Part shown: positions 51,887-61,424 of the stretch, in pieces
How positions within the stretch are numbered: the first letter of the stretch is position 1
How the letters are laid out: each line of letters begins with the position of its first letter
Assembly (NCBI RefSeq): GCF_047276495.1
Contig: NZ_CP178543.1
Coordinates: 2,604,001 to 2,668,000 of the forward strand
Length of the DNA stretch: 64,000 bases
DNA from: Capilliphycus salinus
Lineage (GTDB): Bacteria; Cyanobacteriota; Cyanobacteriia; Cyanobacteriales; Microcoleaceae
Direction: 5' to 3'
Program-made: the position numbers and the translations under genes
Notes under the pieces: generated by a model
The model's database searches: none
What the model was told of the DNA's origin: nothing
Seen by the model: only the letters and a program-made list of their open reading frames with translations

Positions 51887-53998
51887 TTAACTGTGTTTAA
51901 TGGGAATGATAATTCTGAACTCGGTTCCTTCTCCGGGTTGAGAGTTGCATTCTAAGATTCCGCGATGTTTTTCGACAACAATTTGATAACTAATAGACAA
52001 TCCTAAACCGGTTCCTTTACCGACGGGTTTAGTCGTGAAAAATGGATCGAAAATCTTGGCTTGAACTTCCGAGGTCATTCCTCCCGCATTATCTTGAATG
52101 GAAATCATTACCCAATTTTTTGCTGAATTTTCTGTTTTTTGAATGAATGCAGTTTGAATGGTAATTGTGGGTGAAAATGAAACCTCTGATGAGTTTTGGG
52201 CGAATTCAAAGGCATCGATTGCATTGCTCAAAATATTCATAAAAACCTGATTCAGTTGAGCCGCATAACATTCAACTTTCGGAAGTTTACCATATTTTTT
52301 AATAATTTGAATTGCGGTGCGTTCGGGTTTGGCTTTTAAGCGGTGATGTAAAATTAATAAGGTACTTTCAATTCCTTCATGCAGATCGACTCCTTTGACT
52401 TCCGCTTCATCCAAACGGGAGAAATTCCGCAAGGATAAGACAAGCTGACGAATTCGTTCGGCACCCAAACGCATGGAAGATAAAATTTTGGGTAAATCGT
52501 CTATGAGATATTCTAAATCAATTTCTTCTATTTTTTCGGCAAGAATAGGCGTGGGTTGAGGATATTCTTGTTGATAAAGTTGAACCAAATCGAGTAAATC
52601 TTGAGTATAATCGGTGGCGGGGTCGAGATTTCCATAAATAAAGTTGACTGGGTTGTTGATTTCGTGAGCGATTCCGGCGACTAAATGACCCAGACTCGAC
52701 ATTTTTTCCGTTTGGACTAATTGTATTTGAGCTTGTTTTAAATGGTCTGCTAAAGCTTTAGTTTCGGCTAAAAGTTCGGCTTGTTTTAAAGCGACTCCCA
52801 GTTGAATAGAAATCTGGGATAATAATTGTAATTCTTCATCTTTCCAGCGACGGGTTGTAGCGTTTTGATAAGCGGCGAGTAATCCCCATAAATTGTTACC
52901 TTGAAGAATAGGAACGACGATATAAGCTCTTGCAGAAAACAGTTCTAACAGTTTAAGTTGACAGCTAGAATATCCGGCTTGATAAATATCTTCAACGGCT
53001 AAAATTTCTCCCCGTCGAAAGCGTCCCCCTTGGGTTGTTTGCATACAAGTATCTGCGATTGTGGGAATGATATCAATTAAAGGTTCCCAATCGGAAGAAA
53101 CGGACTCGGCGACAAAATAACCCGACCAATCTGGGTTAAAGCGATAAACAACAGCGCGATCGCTTTTGAGAAACCGCCTAACTTCTTGAGTAGCCGTATC
53201 AAAAATGGTTTGTAAATCGAGAGATTGACGAATTCGATTCACAATTTCAAATAAAATTTTTTGTCGTTTAGCTTCTTTTTGGCGTTCGTCAAATAGGGTA
53301 AGTTTTTTGGCTTTTGATTGAACTTGATCCAGATATTCTACCTGTTGCAAAGCCACATCTAAATGGTGGGCAATTTGGGTAACAAATTCAATATCATCTT
53401 CTGACCAATTGCGCGGCGAACCGCATTGATGAATGCACAAACCTCCCCATAATTTCTCGTTTTTGAGAAGGGGAACAAACAAATTCGCCCGCACTTGAAA
53501 TTGGCTGAGGAGTTGAATATGACAATCGCTTAAACCCGCCGTATAAATATCAGAAATGGCGTTAATTTTTCCCTGTTGATATTGGGGTGAAAAATGTTCG
53601 CCGAAGCAATGATCGTGGAGACGAGCGCTTAAAACCGACTCAAATTGTGGATTAACATCTTCGGAAATAAATTCACCATCATCATAATTGGAATTCGGAT
53701 CAAAACGAAACACCGCAACTCGATCTGCGTTTAATAATTGTCTGACTTCTATTGCTGTGGCTTTAAATATTGTGTTAAGCTGTAACGATTCTCGAATGCG
53801 ACTAATCACTCGAAATAATGCTTTATAGCGTTCTATGGGATTGACATCCGCTTCTACGTTAACAGAAGGAGAGAACCCATCGGGATTTGATTGAGTGGGT
53901 ACGGGTTGAACACTCAAAATTTGTTGAAGTTGTTCAAAAGCAGCTTCATTTGTACAGCACTCTCGTAATTGTTTCCATTGATGAGCGTTAAGCATCAT
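51887..53998 (-). CDS. GAF-GAF histidine kinase with DXCF cyanobacteriochrome-type domain
   Basis: 703 residues. GAF1 (about 60-220) has DXCF motif DHCF (129-132) and Cys159-His160 in LSDCHIQLL, the full two-cysteine bilin signature. GAF2 (about 248-410) has DTCM (316-319) and Cys346 in YSSCQLKLL, a variant of it. Then HisKA with VAGIAHEINNPVNFIYGNL, N box (NILSNAIDAF), DNAGG and GKGTGLGLSI. So it is probably a light-sensing kinase. The kinase half is ~70% alike to the upstream gene's by eye, so the two are paralogues. Starts 157 bp after that gene on the same strand. Confidence 0.87.
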   Translation of the reverse strand: MMLNAHQWKQLRECCTNEAAFEQLQQILSVQPVPTQSNPDGFSPSVNVEADVNPIERYKALFRVISRIRESLQLNTIFKATAIEVRQLLNADRVAVFRFDPNSNYDDGEFISEDVNPQFESVLSARLHDHCFGEHFSPQYQQGKINAISDIYTAGLSDCHIQLLSQFQVRANLFVPLLKNEKLWGGLCIHQCGSPRNWSEDDIEFVTQIAHHLDVALQQVEYLDQVQSKAKKLTLFDERQKEAKRQKILFEIVNRIRQSLDLQTIFDTATQEVRRFLKSDRAVVYRFNPDWSGYFVAESVSSDWEPLIDIIPTIADTCMQTTQGGRFRRGEILAVEDIYQAGYSSCQLKLLELFSARAYIVVPILQGNNLWGLLAAYQNATTRRWKDEELQLLSQISIQLGVALKQAELLAETKALADHLKQAQIQLVQTEKMSSLGHLVAGIAHEINNPVNFIYGNLDPATDYTQDLLDLVQLYQQEYPQPTPILAEKIEEIDLEYLIDDLPKILSSMRLGAERIRQLVLSLRNFSRLDEAEVKGVDLHEGIESTLLILHHRLKAKPERTAIQIIKKYGKLPKVECYAAQLNQVFMNILSNAIDAFEFAQNSSEVSFSPTITIQTAFIQKTENSAKNWVMISIQDNAGGMTSEVQAKIFDPFFTTKPVGKGTGLGLSISYQIVVEKHRGILECNSQPGEGTEFRIIIPIKHS

Positions 53999-54155
53999 AA
54001 GTTCATAGTTAGATCAAGGACGACACACTCCAGTAGGCTTTAAAGAAAGACAAAATGATGAGGCAGCAACACAAGAGCTATTAATATCCTCTATATTGAG
54101 TATAGTCTAAAATGAACAAGGTTGGAGAGAAAATTTACTCTCAACTGAGAGAAAC

Positions 54156-56939
54156 TTATGACTGGTAAATGGGAATAGAGATGATAAACTCTGTGGTCTT
54201 TTCGGGTTGAGAAATACATTGGAGAGTTCCGCGATGCTTCTCGACAATTATTTGATAGCTAATTGACAGCCCCAAACCCGTCCCTTGACCGATGGGTTTT
54301 GTGGTAAAAAAGGGATCAAAAATGTGAGGAAGATATTCGGCTTTAATTCCCAATCCATTATCAATAATAGAAATTTCCGCTCTTTTGTCGGCAGAAGAAT
54401 TTTCTCCAATAACAGAAGTTTTAATCGAAATTTTAGGAGAATAAACTGTATTTTGTGAACGTTTTTTCTTGAATTGATTATAACTTTCTTCTACAGCATC
54501 AATTCCGTTAGCGATAATATTCATAAAAACTTGATTGAGTAAGCCTGCGTAGCATTCAACTAACGGTAAGTCTCCGTAGTTTTTAATCACTTGGATTTCG
54601 GGAGAAGATGAACTTCCTCTCAAGCGATGTTGCAAAATCATTAATGTATTGTCAATTCCTTCGTGGATATCAACCGCTTTAATCTCAGCTTCATCCAGTC
54701 GAGAAAAGTTCCGTAACGATAAGACTAACTGACGAATTCTGTCGGCTCCCATTCGCATCGAAGAAACAATTTTCGGCAAATCGGAAACCAGAAAATCCAA
54801 CTCAATAGATTCAGCATACTCCTGAATTTCATCCGCAGGTTGAGGATAATATTTCTGATAAAGTTCGAGCAATTGCAGTAAATTGTCACTGTATTCGCGA
54901 GTATAAGCTAAATTCCCGTAAATAAAACTTACAGGATTATTAATTTCGTGAGCAATTCCCGCAACTAATCGCCCCAATCCCGACATTTTCTCAGTTTGAA
55001 TCAGTTGGGTTTGTGTCTGACGCAATTCCTCTAAAGTTTGAGAAAGTTGTTCGGCTTTTGCCTTTTCATTCTCGGCTGCAATGCAAGCTTTTTCATAAAG
55101 TTCTGCTTGGGTAATTGCAATGGCTACTTGGTCAGCAAGCTGACTAATTAAATCGATTTCTTCCCGGTCCCAATATCGGGGTTTATTACATTCGTGAGCA
55201 ATTAATAACCCCCAGAGTTCATCATTAGTTCCAATGGGAACCACGAGATTTGCTCGAACTTGAATACTTTCTAAAAACTCTTGATAACAAGCGGGTAAGT
55301 TGGCTTCATAAATATCGTTAATCAACCCAAAATTACCTTCTCGATATCGATTGGCGGAGCCATTGGGAAAACATCCGCTCGGCGTTTTAATACCCAAAAC
55401 TGAGGAAATATCTTCGCCCACCGCTTCGACAATGACTTCTCCTTCTTCTTCATTAATTAACTTATAAATTAAGACGCGATCTGTTTTCATTAACGCTCTC
55501 ACTTCTCGGACAATGGTGAGCATTGTTGTTCTCAAATCTAACGTGCTACGGATTTGATCTGTCACCCGTTCTAAAGCTTTGGAAAAGTCGAGAGTTCGTT
55601 GCAGTTGACTGGTGCGTTCTTGAACTTGTTGTTCTAAATTTGTATTGAGATCTTGAACTTCTTTATACAGCAAATATTGTTGAATTGCCATTCCCAACTG
55701 TATTCCTAAACCTTGAGCCAATGAAATTTCCGCTTCTGTCCAAGATTGAGCTTGACCTTTTTTTAATTCTCGCCAAGCTTCAAAAGATTGTCTCGGTAAA
55801 ACTTGTTTGAGGTTGGACTCAAAACGTCCCGCCCATAAAATTTCGGTGTCAATTTCATTTCTAAAAATCGTCAAAGTCGCTAATATTCTCTGACGATACT
55901 GAACGGGTAAAATCAGTATACCTCGAATTTTAGTATTTTGAAATCCCGGCGTTAACACTCGAAACAAGGGTTCTTTATAGAAATCGGAAATCGCCCAAAT
56001 TTCGGGATCGGTCGGAAAGTTTTCTCTCGATGTTTTCGGCCGATTAAATCCGCTTTTAATCCATTGCTGCCAGAGGGGATGTTCTTCTAAAATCGGACTG
56101 GATTCCCATTCGGGCATTGTGGGTTGTTCCCCATAAGTCGAGATTTCACAGGGGGATGCACTCCCACAAATATACAGTCTTCCTCCGACGCCCTCCAACG
56201 CCTCAACGGTGGCTTCTAAAGCGGCTTGGAGTTGAATTGTCGGTTGTTGATGTAATAAAGAGGCAACTTTGTTAATGGTGGCTTCTCGGCTTGCTTGTTG
56301 GCGGGTATAAGTGAGTAATGTAGACTGTTTAATCGCCACAGAAAGCTGATCGACTATCATCTGAACCCGTTGTAATTGAGATGAGGAAATCTCCCAAGGT
56401 TCGGCATGATGAGAAACTAATAATCCCCACAATTGACGATTTGATTCTGAATTGTCTTGAGAGAAAATTGGGATGACAAAAGAAGATTGCACCCCCATTG
56501 CTTTTAGATAGGCAATATGGCAGGGATCAACGGCACGATAGTTAATTTCTTCGGCAATAGAAAAGTCTTCGGTTTCCTCGGTTTTAACTGGACTCCAACC
56601 AATTTGTCCGGTGGCGACGTTAACAATACTGCGTTGGCTGAGGGTGCAGAACATTTCTCGGGCGTGGGATGGAATATCATCGGCCGGAAAATGTAATCCT
56701 TTCAGGGAAGGTAAATGATTTTCATAAATTGATTCTGCCATGACTTCTCCACTCCCATCGGCACCAAACTGATAAATCATCACGCGATCCGTTTCCAAAA
56801 AAGCTCGAACTTCAGCAACGGTTGCTGTTAAAATTTCTTCGAGTTCTAAAGATTGACTAATCCGCTTTGTAATTCGGTATAGTAAATGTTGTTCATCAAT
56901 TTTTTTAATAGAACCGTGTGAATTTTCTCCGGGTTTCAT
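54156..56939 (-). CDS. phytochrome-like GAF / GAF / CBCR-like GAF histidine kinase
   Basis: 927 residues. GAF1 (about 20-210) is phytochrome-like: FPADDIP at 84-90 (compare PASDIP) and Cys140-His141 in YRAVDPCHIAYLKAMGV. A middle GAF (about 225-425) lacks such Cys residues. GAF3 (about 455-620) has SGCF (521-524), in the place of DXCF, and Cys551-Tyr552 in LPACYQEFL. The kinase core has VAGIAHEINNPVSF, NIIANGIDAV, DNGLGI and GQGTGLGLSI. Two different bilin-type sites in one protein suggest two-colour or dual light input. Likely same transcription unit as the downstream paralogue. Confidence 0.87.
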   Translation of the reverse strand: MKPGENSHGSIKKIDEQHLLYRITKRISQSLELEEILTATVAEVRAFLETDRVMIYQFGADGSGEVMAESIYENHLPSLKGLHFPADDIPSHAREMFCTLSQRSIVNVATGQIGWSPVKTEETEDFSIAEEINYRAVDPCHIAYLKAMGVQSSFVIPIFSQDNSESNRQLWGLLVSHHAEPWEISSSQLQRVQMIVDQLSVAIKQSTLLTYTRQQASREATINKVASLLHQQPTIQLQAALEATVEALEGVGGRLYICGSASPCEISTYGEQPTMPEWESSPILEEHPLWQQWIKSGFNRPKTSRENFPTDPEIWAISDFYKEPLFRVLTPGFQNTKIRGILILPVQYRQRILATLTIFRNEIDTEILWAGRFESNLKQVLPRQSFEAWRELKKGQAQSWTEAEISLAQGLGIQLGMAIQQYLLYKEVQDLNTNLEQQVQERTSQLQRTLDFSKALERVTDQIRSTLDLRTTMLTIVREVRALMKTDRVLIYKLINEEEGEVIVEAVGEDISSVLGIKTPSGCFPNGSANRYREGNFGLINDIYEANLPACYQEFLESIQVRANLVVPIGTNDELWGLLIAHECNKPRYWDREEIDLISQLADQVAIAITQAELYEKACIAAENEKAKAEQLSQTLEELRQTQTQLIQTEKMSGLGRLVAGIAHEINNPVSFIYGNLAYTREYSDNLLQLLELYQKYYPQPADEIQEYAESIELDFLVSDLPKIVSSMRMGADRIRQLVLSLRNFSRLDEAEIKAVDIHEGIDNTLMILQHRLRGSSSSPEIQVIKNYGDLPLVECYAGLLNQVFMNIIANGIDAVEESYNQFKKKRSQNTVYSPKISIKTSVIGENSSADKRAEISIIDNGLGIKAEYLPHIFDPFFTTKPIGQGTGLGLSISYQIIVEKHRGTLQCISQPEKTTEFIISIPIYQS

Positions 56940-57518
56940 ATAATCTCCTGTATAACCTCGTAATCAGTGTATCGACGCAATTTTAACTCGATTGACTACA
57001 ATTATATATTTCTGTAAAGCTCTCAGGTTTGAAGCTGAGAGTCAGGTTTTTTTAAAAAAACTTAATAATTGGCCGGGCGGATTTCAAGGAGATCTGTTTA
57101 AAGTTGGATCGGGTTCTAATTGAGTATTCCCCCCTGTGAAAATTAAATTTTAGGTGAAATTTCGGATTAAATTTTAGCAGTTTTCAATTTTTATCAGCAC
57201 TGTTCGATGAAAAACCCGATTTATACTGAGAAACCGGGTTTTTGGGATGTATAGCACTACTTGAATCGGGAATAGGCAACAGCTGATCTGGCAACAGTAG
57301 ACTGTGAAAGGGTTTTAGGACTTAGGAATGTCCTAATATCAAATCCGGTTGTATAATCAACCAATAACAGACACCTTCGCAGTACCACCGACCGTGAACA
57401 GGCTTCGGTCGAACCGTGACTCCCAACACCGAATAGCCAGATCATTGATTATTGATCCGCAGATCGTTTATAATTTGGCTATAAAGCTTTAAAACTATTA
57501 CTATACCTTTCTAGTTCA
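56940..57518. other. 579-bp gap with a palindromic repeat
   Basis: No gene seen. It holds an AAACCCGGTTTCT-type palindrome (57211-57243) and the left inverted repeat (57250-57266) of the element carrying the helix-turn-helix gene. Confidence 0.5.
57211..57243. repeat. AAACCCGGTTTCT-type palindrome
   Basis: AAAAACCCGATTTATACTGA followed by GAAACCGGGTTTTTG; left arm diverged. Confidence 0.65.
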
Positions 57519-58017
57519 ATGATTGTCGGTACTACAGAAGCAGCCCGTATTTTAAAAATCTCTACCGCTCGACTGCGAGTTCTCCTAATCGCCGGCCGAG
57601 TCGAAGGTGCCTATAAGACCGGGAAGATGTGGCTAATTCCCCTGGTTGACGGCGAACCCACTATTAAGCGAGGTACAAGAGGCCCGGCTCCGCGTTGGCG
57701 TAATCTCAAAAAGCCTGCAAAAACGATTGTTCACGTTAATTCTCAAAGAATTCGGCAAAATCAAAAACACCAGGAACAACTTCCCGTGATTACCGTCAAA
57801 ACGCGCAACACCAATACTTATGGGCATATTGTCGAAATACCGGGAGGATGTCGTGTTGTCTATAGTCCCGATAAACCTCTCCGTTGTGGTGCCAGGGTTT
57901 GGATTGAAACTCTACATGAAGTCAGGATTATCTGTTAGTCAAAATCTCTTGATCTCCCCACACTTTTATCATGGGTATTCAAGTGGACTTGATATAATGT
58001 ATTCGCGTAGTGCTATA
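57250..58017. mobile_element. possible small element bounded by 17-bp inverted repeats
   Basis: TATAGCACTACTTGAAT (57250-57266) is matched in inverted form at 58001-58017 (15 of 17 positions). The 768-bp interval contains only the helix-turn-helix gene. No transposase is present and flanking target duplications were not clear, so this may instead be two copies of a dispersed motif. Confidence 0.35.
57519..57938 (+). CDS. helix-turn-helix (excisionase/MerR-like) DNA-binding protein
   Basis: 139 residues. Residues 1-50 look like an excisionase-type winged helix: GTTEAARILKISTARLRVLL, then GKMWLIP. A basic middle follows (KRGTRGPAPRWRNLKKPAKT), then a C-terminal part (YGHIVEIPGGCRVVYSPDKP) of unknown fold. 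Likely a sequence-specific DNA-binding protein or regulator. It lies alone between inverted TATAGCACTAC repeats. Target genes unknown. Confidence 0.72.
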   Translation: MIVGTTEAARILKISTARLRVLLIAGRVEGAYKTGKMWLIPLVDGEPTIKRGTRGPAPRWRNLKKPAKTIVHVNSQRIRQNQKHQEQLPVITVKTRNTNTYGHIVEIPGGCRVVYSPDKPLRCGARVWIETLHEVRIIC

Positions 58018-58123
58018 TAGCGCTACCCATAAAGGTTAGAAGATGGTATAAAAGTCCAACAAAAAGGGTAAGCAAACGTTACTACTGGTGTTTACCTACC
58101 CTGAGATTGCCGATTAAGGTTAA

Positions 58124-59221
58124 TTAAAAGGGTGACAGACTCTTTTTGGCTTTGTCGATCACATCGGCATAGCGGAGTTCACCGCAAAGAATCTTACTCA
58201 TCAGTTGAGTGGCTACGGGAACTTTGACCCCGACTTTGTAGCCGATACCGGGGAAACGGTAAAATAGACCCGCCAAATTTCCCGCCCAAACCATATCGGC
58301 GCCCCACTGTTGTTGCATGACTTTAGTGTAGTTTTCCAGGGCATTACTCGCGCCGCCCAGGGCTTGATCGATGGCTTCTGCGGCTTTAACTCCGCTCAAA
58401 ATTGAGGGACGGATGCCTTCTCCCGAGAGGGGATCGCTTAAACTGGCGGCATCGCCGGCTAAGAGGGCGTTTTGGGTATGCAGTGTTTTGTCCCCATCCC
58501 ACAAACACAGGGGATGCTCGGCGATGGAACTGCTGGCCCCAAAGCCCATTTTATTGGCATACTGCATTAATTCTTTGCTGAGATCCTTGGGTTCGCCGCC
58601 TCGGAAAGTGGCAATACTCACCGAGTAGCTGTCGGCTTTGGGAAAGCCCCAAATACTGCCATTTTTGACCATGCCAAATTCAAAACTGGGGAGTTGACCC
58701 GCGACTGGAAATTCTGCGACCATACTCTGACGGAGTTTGGACTGTTTCAACCCCAACCATTGAGCCATCGGGCCTTTTGCCCCATCTGCGGCAATTAAAT
58801 ATTTGGCTTCTTGGGGGCCTTGGTTGGTATTGACTTGCCAGCGATCGCTGTTAAACTTAATCCCGGTGACTGAGGTTTGAGTTTGCAGTTGTGCGCCTTG
58901 GTCGATAGCTTGCTGCATCAAGTATTGATCGAAGATATCCCGACGCACCATCCACATGGGTTTAACGATCTCGGTTTCTACGGGATCGCCCATTTTAAAG
59001 GTGTAGCGTATTTTCTCTACGGTTGTGGAAATCGCCGGTGTAAAATCAAAGTCAAACCATTGAGCGATCGCGGGTGATACTCCTCCACCGCAGGGTTTTT
59101 GGCGAGGCCAAGCGTCTTTTTCGATCACCAATACGGAATGTCCCCGTTTGGCAAGATGATAAGCGGCGGCGCCGCCCGCCGGACCAGCACCAACAATAAT
59201 GCAGTCAAACATGGTCGTCAT
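58124..59221 (-). CDS. geranylgeranyl reductase family FAD-dependent oxidoreductase
   Basis: 365 residues. FAD Rossmann motif CIIVGAGPAGGAAAYHLAKRG near the start, KPCGGGVSP, MVRRDIFDQYL, YLIAADGAKG and LLAGDAASLSDPLSGEGI. This is the ChlP/Bch-type geranylgeranyl reductase family, which saturates isoprenoid chains. At 365 residues it is shorter than chlorophyll-synthesis ChlP (about 405), so it may act on another prenyl lipid. Two Met codons (59221, 59212) are possible starts. Monocistronic. Confidence 0.88.
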   Translation of the reverse strand: MTTMFDCIIVGAGPAGGAAAYHLAKRGHSVLVIEKDAWPRQKPCGGGVSPAIAQWFDFDFTPAISTTVEKIRYTFKMGDPVETEIVKPMWMVRRDIFDQYLMQQAIDQGAQLQTQTSVTGIKFNSDRWQVNTNQGPQEAKYLIAADGAKGPMAQWLGLKQSKLRQSMVAEFPVAGQLPSFEFGMVKNGSIWGFPKADSYSVSIATFRGGEPKDLSKELMQYANKMGFGASSSIAEHPLCLWDGDKTLHTQNALLAGDAASLSDPLSGEGIRPSILSGVKAAEAIDQALGGASNALENYTKVMQQQWGADMVWAGNLAGLFYRFPGIGYKVGVKVPVATQLMSKILCGELRYADVIDKAKKSLSPF

Positions 59222-59832
59222 AAGTTAATGATCTGTTCTTGTTGTTTAGTCGTATTCGTTAAAAAATTAATTCTCAACCCCGGCTGCAAATCATTGCCTT
59301 TTAAGGATTAAAACTGCACCCCTTTAAATCAGGTCAAATGCCTTGATTTCGAGCAATTTTTCCCTTTAGGCTCATAATAATTGCTCTGTTTATAGTTTAA
59401 CACGCATTATCTGTCGGTTGCCAAGTCTAGTTTTTATCTTTTTCTAGATTTTGATGATTTCTCAAACAATACTGGCTGAATTTTCTAGAATAAATCTTAG
59501 ATATTTGCTATCAAATACGAAAAAGAATACTGGACATTTCCCCACCTCCGAGGCGGGTTGATTTCACTAATTTTTGGGAAAACATATATCAAGGTCGAGG
59601 CGCGCCCCTACGCCAGTTCTGACCTCACGACCTCGCGCTTTTTGAGTTGTCAATCTCCATCTTTTGATCGATCATTTAAAATTTAGATCGCAAAAAGATG
59701 AGGCAGAAAACAGCAGCATTTTTTCACCAAACCCGGCTAATTTTTTGGTGGTGTACTGCTGCCCGCACTTCGGCTTTTCTGGGGAAAGATTGAGGGGTTT
59801 CACCTCTACCTTTTGCCCCAGTTTTGCAGAAT
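59222..59832. other. 611-bp gap, no gene recognised
   Basis: Contains a diverged GGCGGGTT / CGCGCCCCT foldback at about 59535-59612 and AT-rich sequence; nothing coding is supported. Confidence 0.5.
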
Positions 59833-60381
59833 TTAAACGGTTTGAATATCTTTTTCTTTCGCCTCTAGCAGGTCGTCAATTTTGGCGGTGTATTTATCCG
59901 TCAGCTTTTGAATTTGGTCTTGTAAATCTCGGGCTTCATCTTCGGATATGTCTTTATTTTTTTCTTGTTTGCGAACGGAATCGACCGCATCCCGACGAAC
60001 ATTTCGCACCGAAACTTTACCCTCTTCTGCGTACTTAGAGGCTAACTTGACAAATTCTTGACGACGTTCGCTGGTCAGAGGAGGAATATTCAACCGAATA
60101 ATCGATCCATCGTTGTTGGGAGTCAGTCCCACATCCGATAAAGAAATGGCTTTTTCAATCAGATCGACGGTCTTCGGGTCAAAGGGTTGAATGGTAATTG
60201 TGGATGCGTCCGGGGTGTTGATAGTGGCGAGAGACTTCAAAGGAGTGGGACTGCCATAATATTCCACCATCACCCGATCGAGTAAAGAAGTATTGGCGCG
60301 TCCGGTGCGGATGGTATTAAATGAGCGTTGAGTAGACTCAACCGCCTTTTTCATTGAACTTTCGACTTCAGCTAACTTCAC
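59833..60381 (-). CDS. frr: ribosome recycling factor
   Basis: 182 residues, full length: AEVESSMKKAVESTQRSFNTIRTGRA at the start, LDRVMVEYYGSPTPL, and RRDAVDSVRKQEKNKDISEDE. Releases ribosomes from mRNA after termination, with EF-G. GTG start at 60381 preceded by a perfect AGGAGG 5 nt upstream; it overlaps the end of pyrH by 14 bp, so pyrH-frr is a coupled operon as in most bacteria. Confidence 0.97.
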   Translation of the reverse strand: MKLAEVESSMKKAVESTQRSFNTIRTGRANTSLLDRVMVEYYGSPTPLKSLATINTPDASTITIQPFDPKTVDLIEKAISLSDVGLTPNNDGSIIRLNIPPLTSERRQEFVKLASKYAEEGKVSVRNVRRDAVDSVRKQEKNKDISEDEARDLQDQIQKLTDKYTAKIDDLLEAKEKDIQTV

Positions 60382-61096
60382 ACAAACCTCCTACAAATGT
60401 TCCAACTGGGTCTCCACTGACAGCGCGAGCGATATTTCCATGTACGGTCAAATCAAAGACAATAATGGGAATATTATTTTCTTTGCACAGGGCGATCGCG
60501 GTACTGTCCATCACCCGTAGGTCTTGGGTTAGCACATGACCATAGGTGAGGGTTTTATAGCGGCGGGCGTTGGGGTTTTGGTGGGGATCGCTGTCATATA
60601 TCCCATCGACTTTTGTTGCTTTAAAAATCACCTCAGCGTCGATTTCAGCGGCTCGCAATGCTGCTGTGGTATCGGTGGTAAAGAAGGGATTGCCAGAACC
60701 GGCTCCAAAAATCACCACGCGGTTGAGTTCGAGATGACGAATGGCTTTGCGACGGATATAAGGTTCGGCGACTTCCTGCATGGCGATCGCGGTTTGTACG
60801 CGAGTCGGGACTCCGATTTGTTCGAGGGCGTCTTGTAAGGTAATGGCATTCATCACCGTTGCAATCATCCCCACATAATCGGCGGTTGCCCGATCCATTC
60901 CCGCAGAGGCCGCTTTTACCCCTCGGAAGATGTTACCACCCCCCACGACAATTGCCACCTGAATTCCTTTGGCCACGACCTCGGCGACTTCTTGGGCGAT
61001 CCCCTGTACGACAGCGGGATCGATACCGTAGCCCAAACTGCCCATTAACGCTTCACCGCTTAGTTTCAGTAAAATGCGCTTATATGCTGTTCCCAT
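60368..61096 (-). CDS. pyrH: uridylate kinase
   Basis: 242 residues: KRILLKLSGEALMG, VVGGGNIFRG, MDRATADYVGMIATVMNA, and TDTTAALRAAEIDAEVIFKA. Phosphorylates UMP to UDP in pyrimidine synthesis. First gene of pyrH-frr. Confidence 0.97.
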   Translation of the reverse strand: MGTAYKRILLKLSGEALMGSLGYGIDPAVVQGIAQEVAEVVAKGIQVAIVVGGGNIFRGVKAASAGMDRATADYVGMIATVMNAITLQDALEQIGVPTRVQTAIAMQEVAEPYIRRKAIRHLELNRVVIFGAGSGNPFFTTDTTAALRAAEIDAEVIFKATKVDGIYDSDPHQNPNARRYKTLTYGHVLTQDLRVMDSTAIALCKENNIPIIVFDLTVHGNIARAVSGDPVGTFVGGLCEVS

Positions 61097-61312
61097 TTAT
61101 AACCCCCAATAGTTTCCGCTCAATCGATTGACATGGGCAGCGATCGCCACTACTGATCCAGCGGGTCTGCGCCGACTGATGAATCGCACTGGTGTAGACA
61201 TTGGGGTGATCATAAGTAATTGTGAGTTATAGTAACAAGCTGTGAGATGCTAAAACATCCCTAAAAAGGATGATGATTTCATTTGGGCGAGCATTGCCTT
61301 CACAATAAGATA

Positions 61313-61347
61313 GCAGAAAGCGGACTCTCTGCTTTCAGCTTTTTTTT
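61313..61347 (+). terminator. orphan plus-strand intrinsic terminator
   Basis: GCAGAAAGC and GCTTTCAGC pair with one A-A mismatch, followed by eight T residues on the plus strand. Both flanking genes read on the minus strand, so this terminator has no known gene. A CATCC/GGATG stem lies just upstream (about 61255-61271). The rest of the 328-bp gap 61097-61424 shows no ORF. Confidence 0.6.
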
Positions 61348-61424
61348 GAGCGAGCGAAAAAGTCACTCAAACTTCGCACGCGCCCCTTTACATCTGTGCA
61401 GATTCGATTCACCCGTCGGGATTC

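Noticed and set aside
59664..60038. Plus-strand open frame of 124 codons overlapping frr
   Set aside because: Antisense to a conserved gene, Cys/Phe-rich low-quality sequence, no support.
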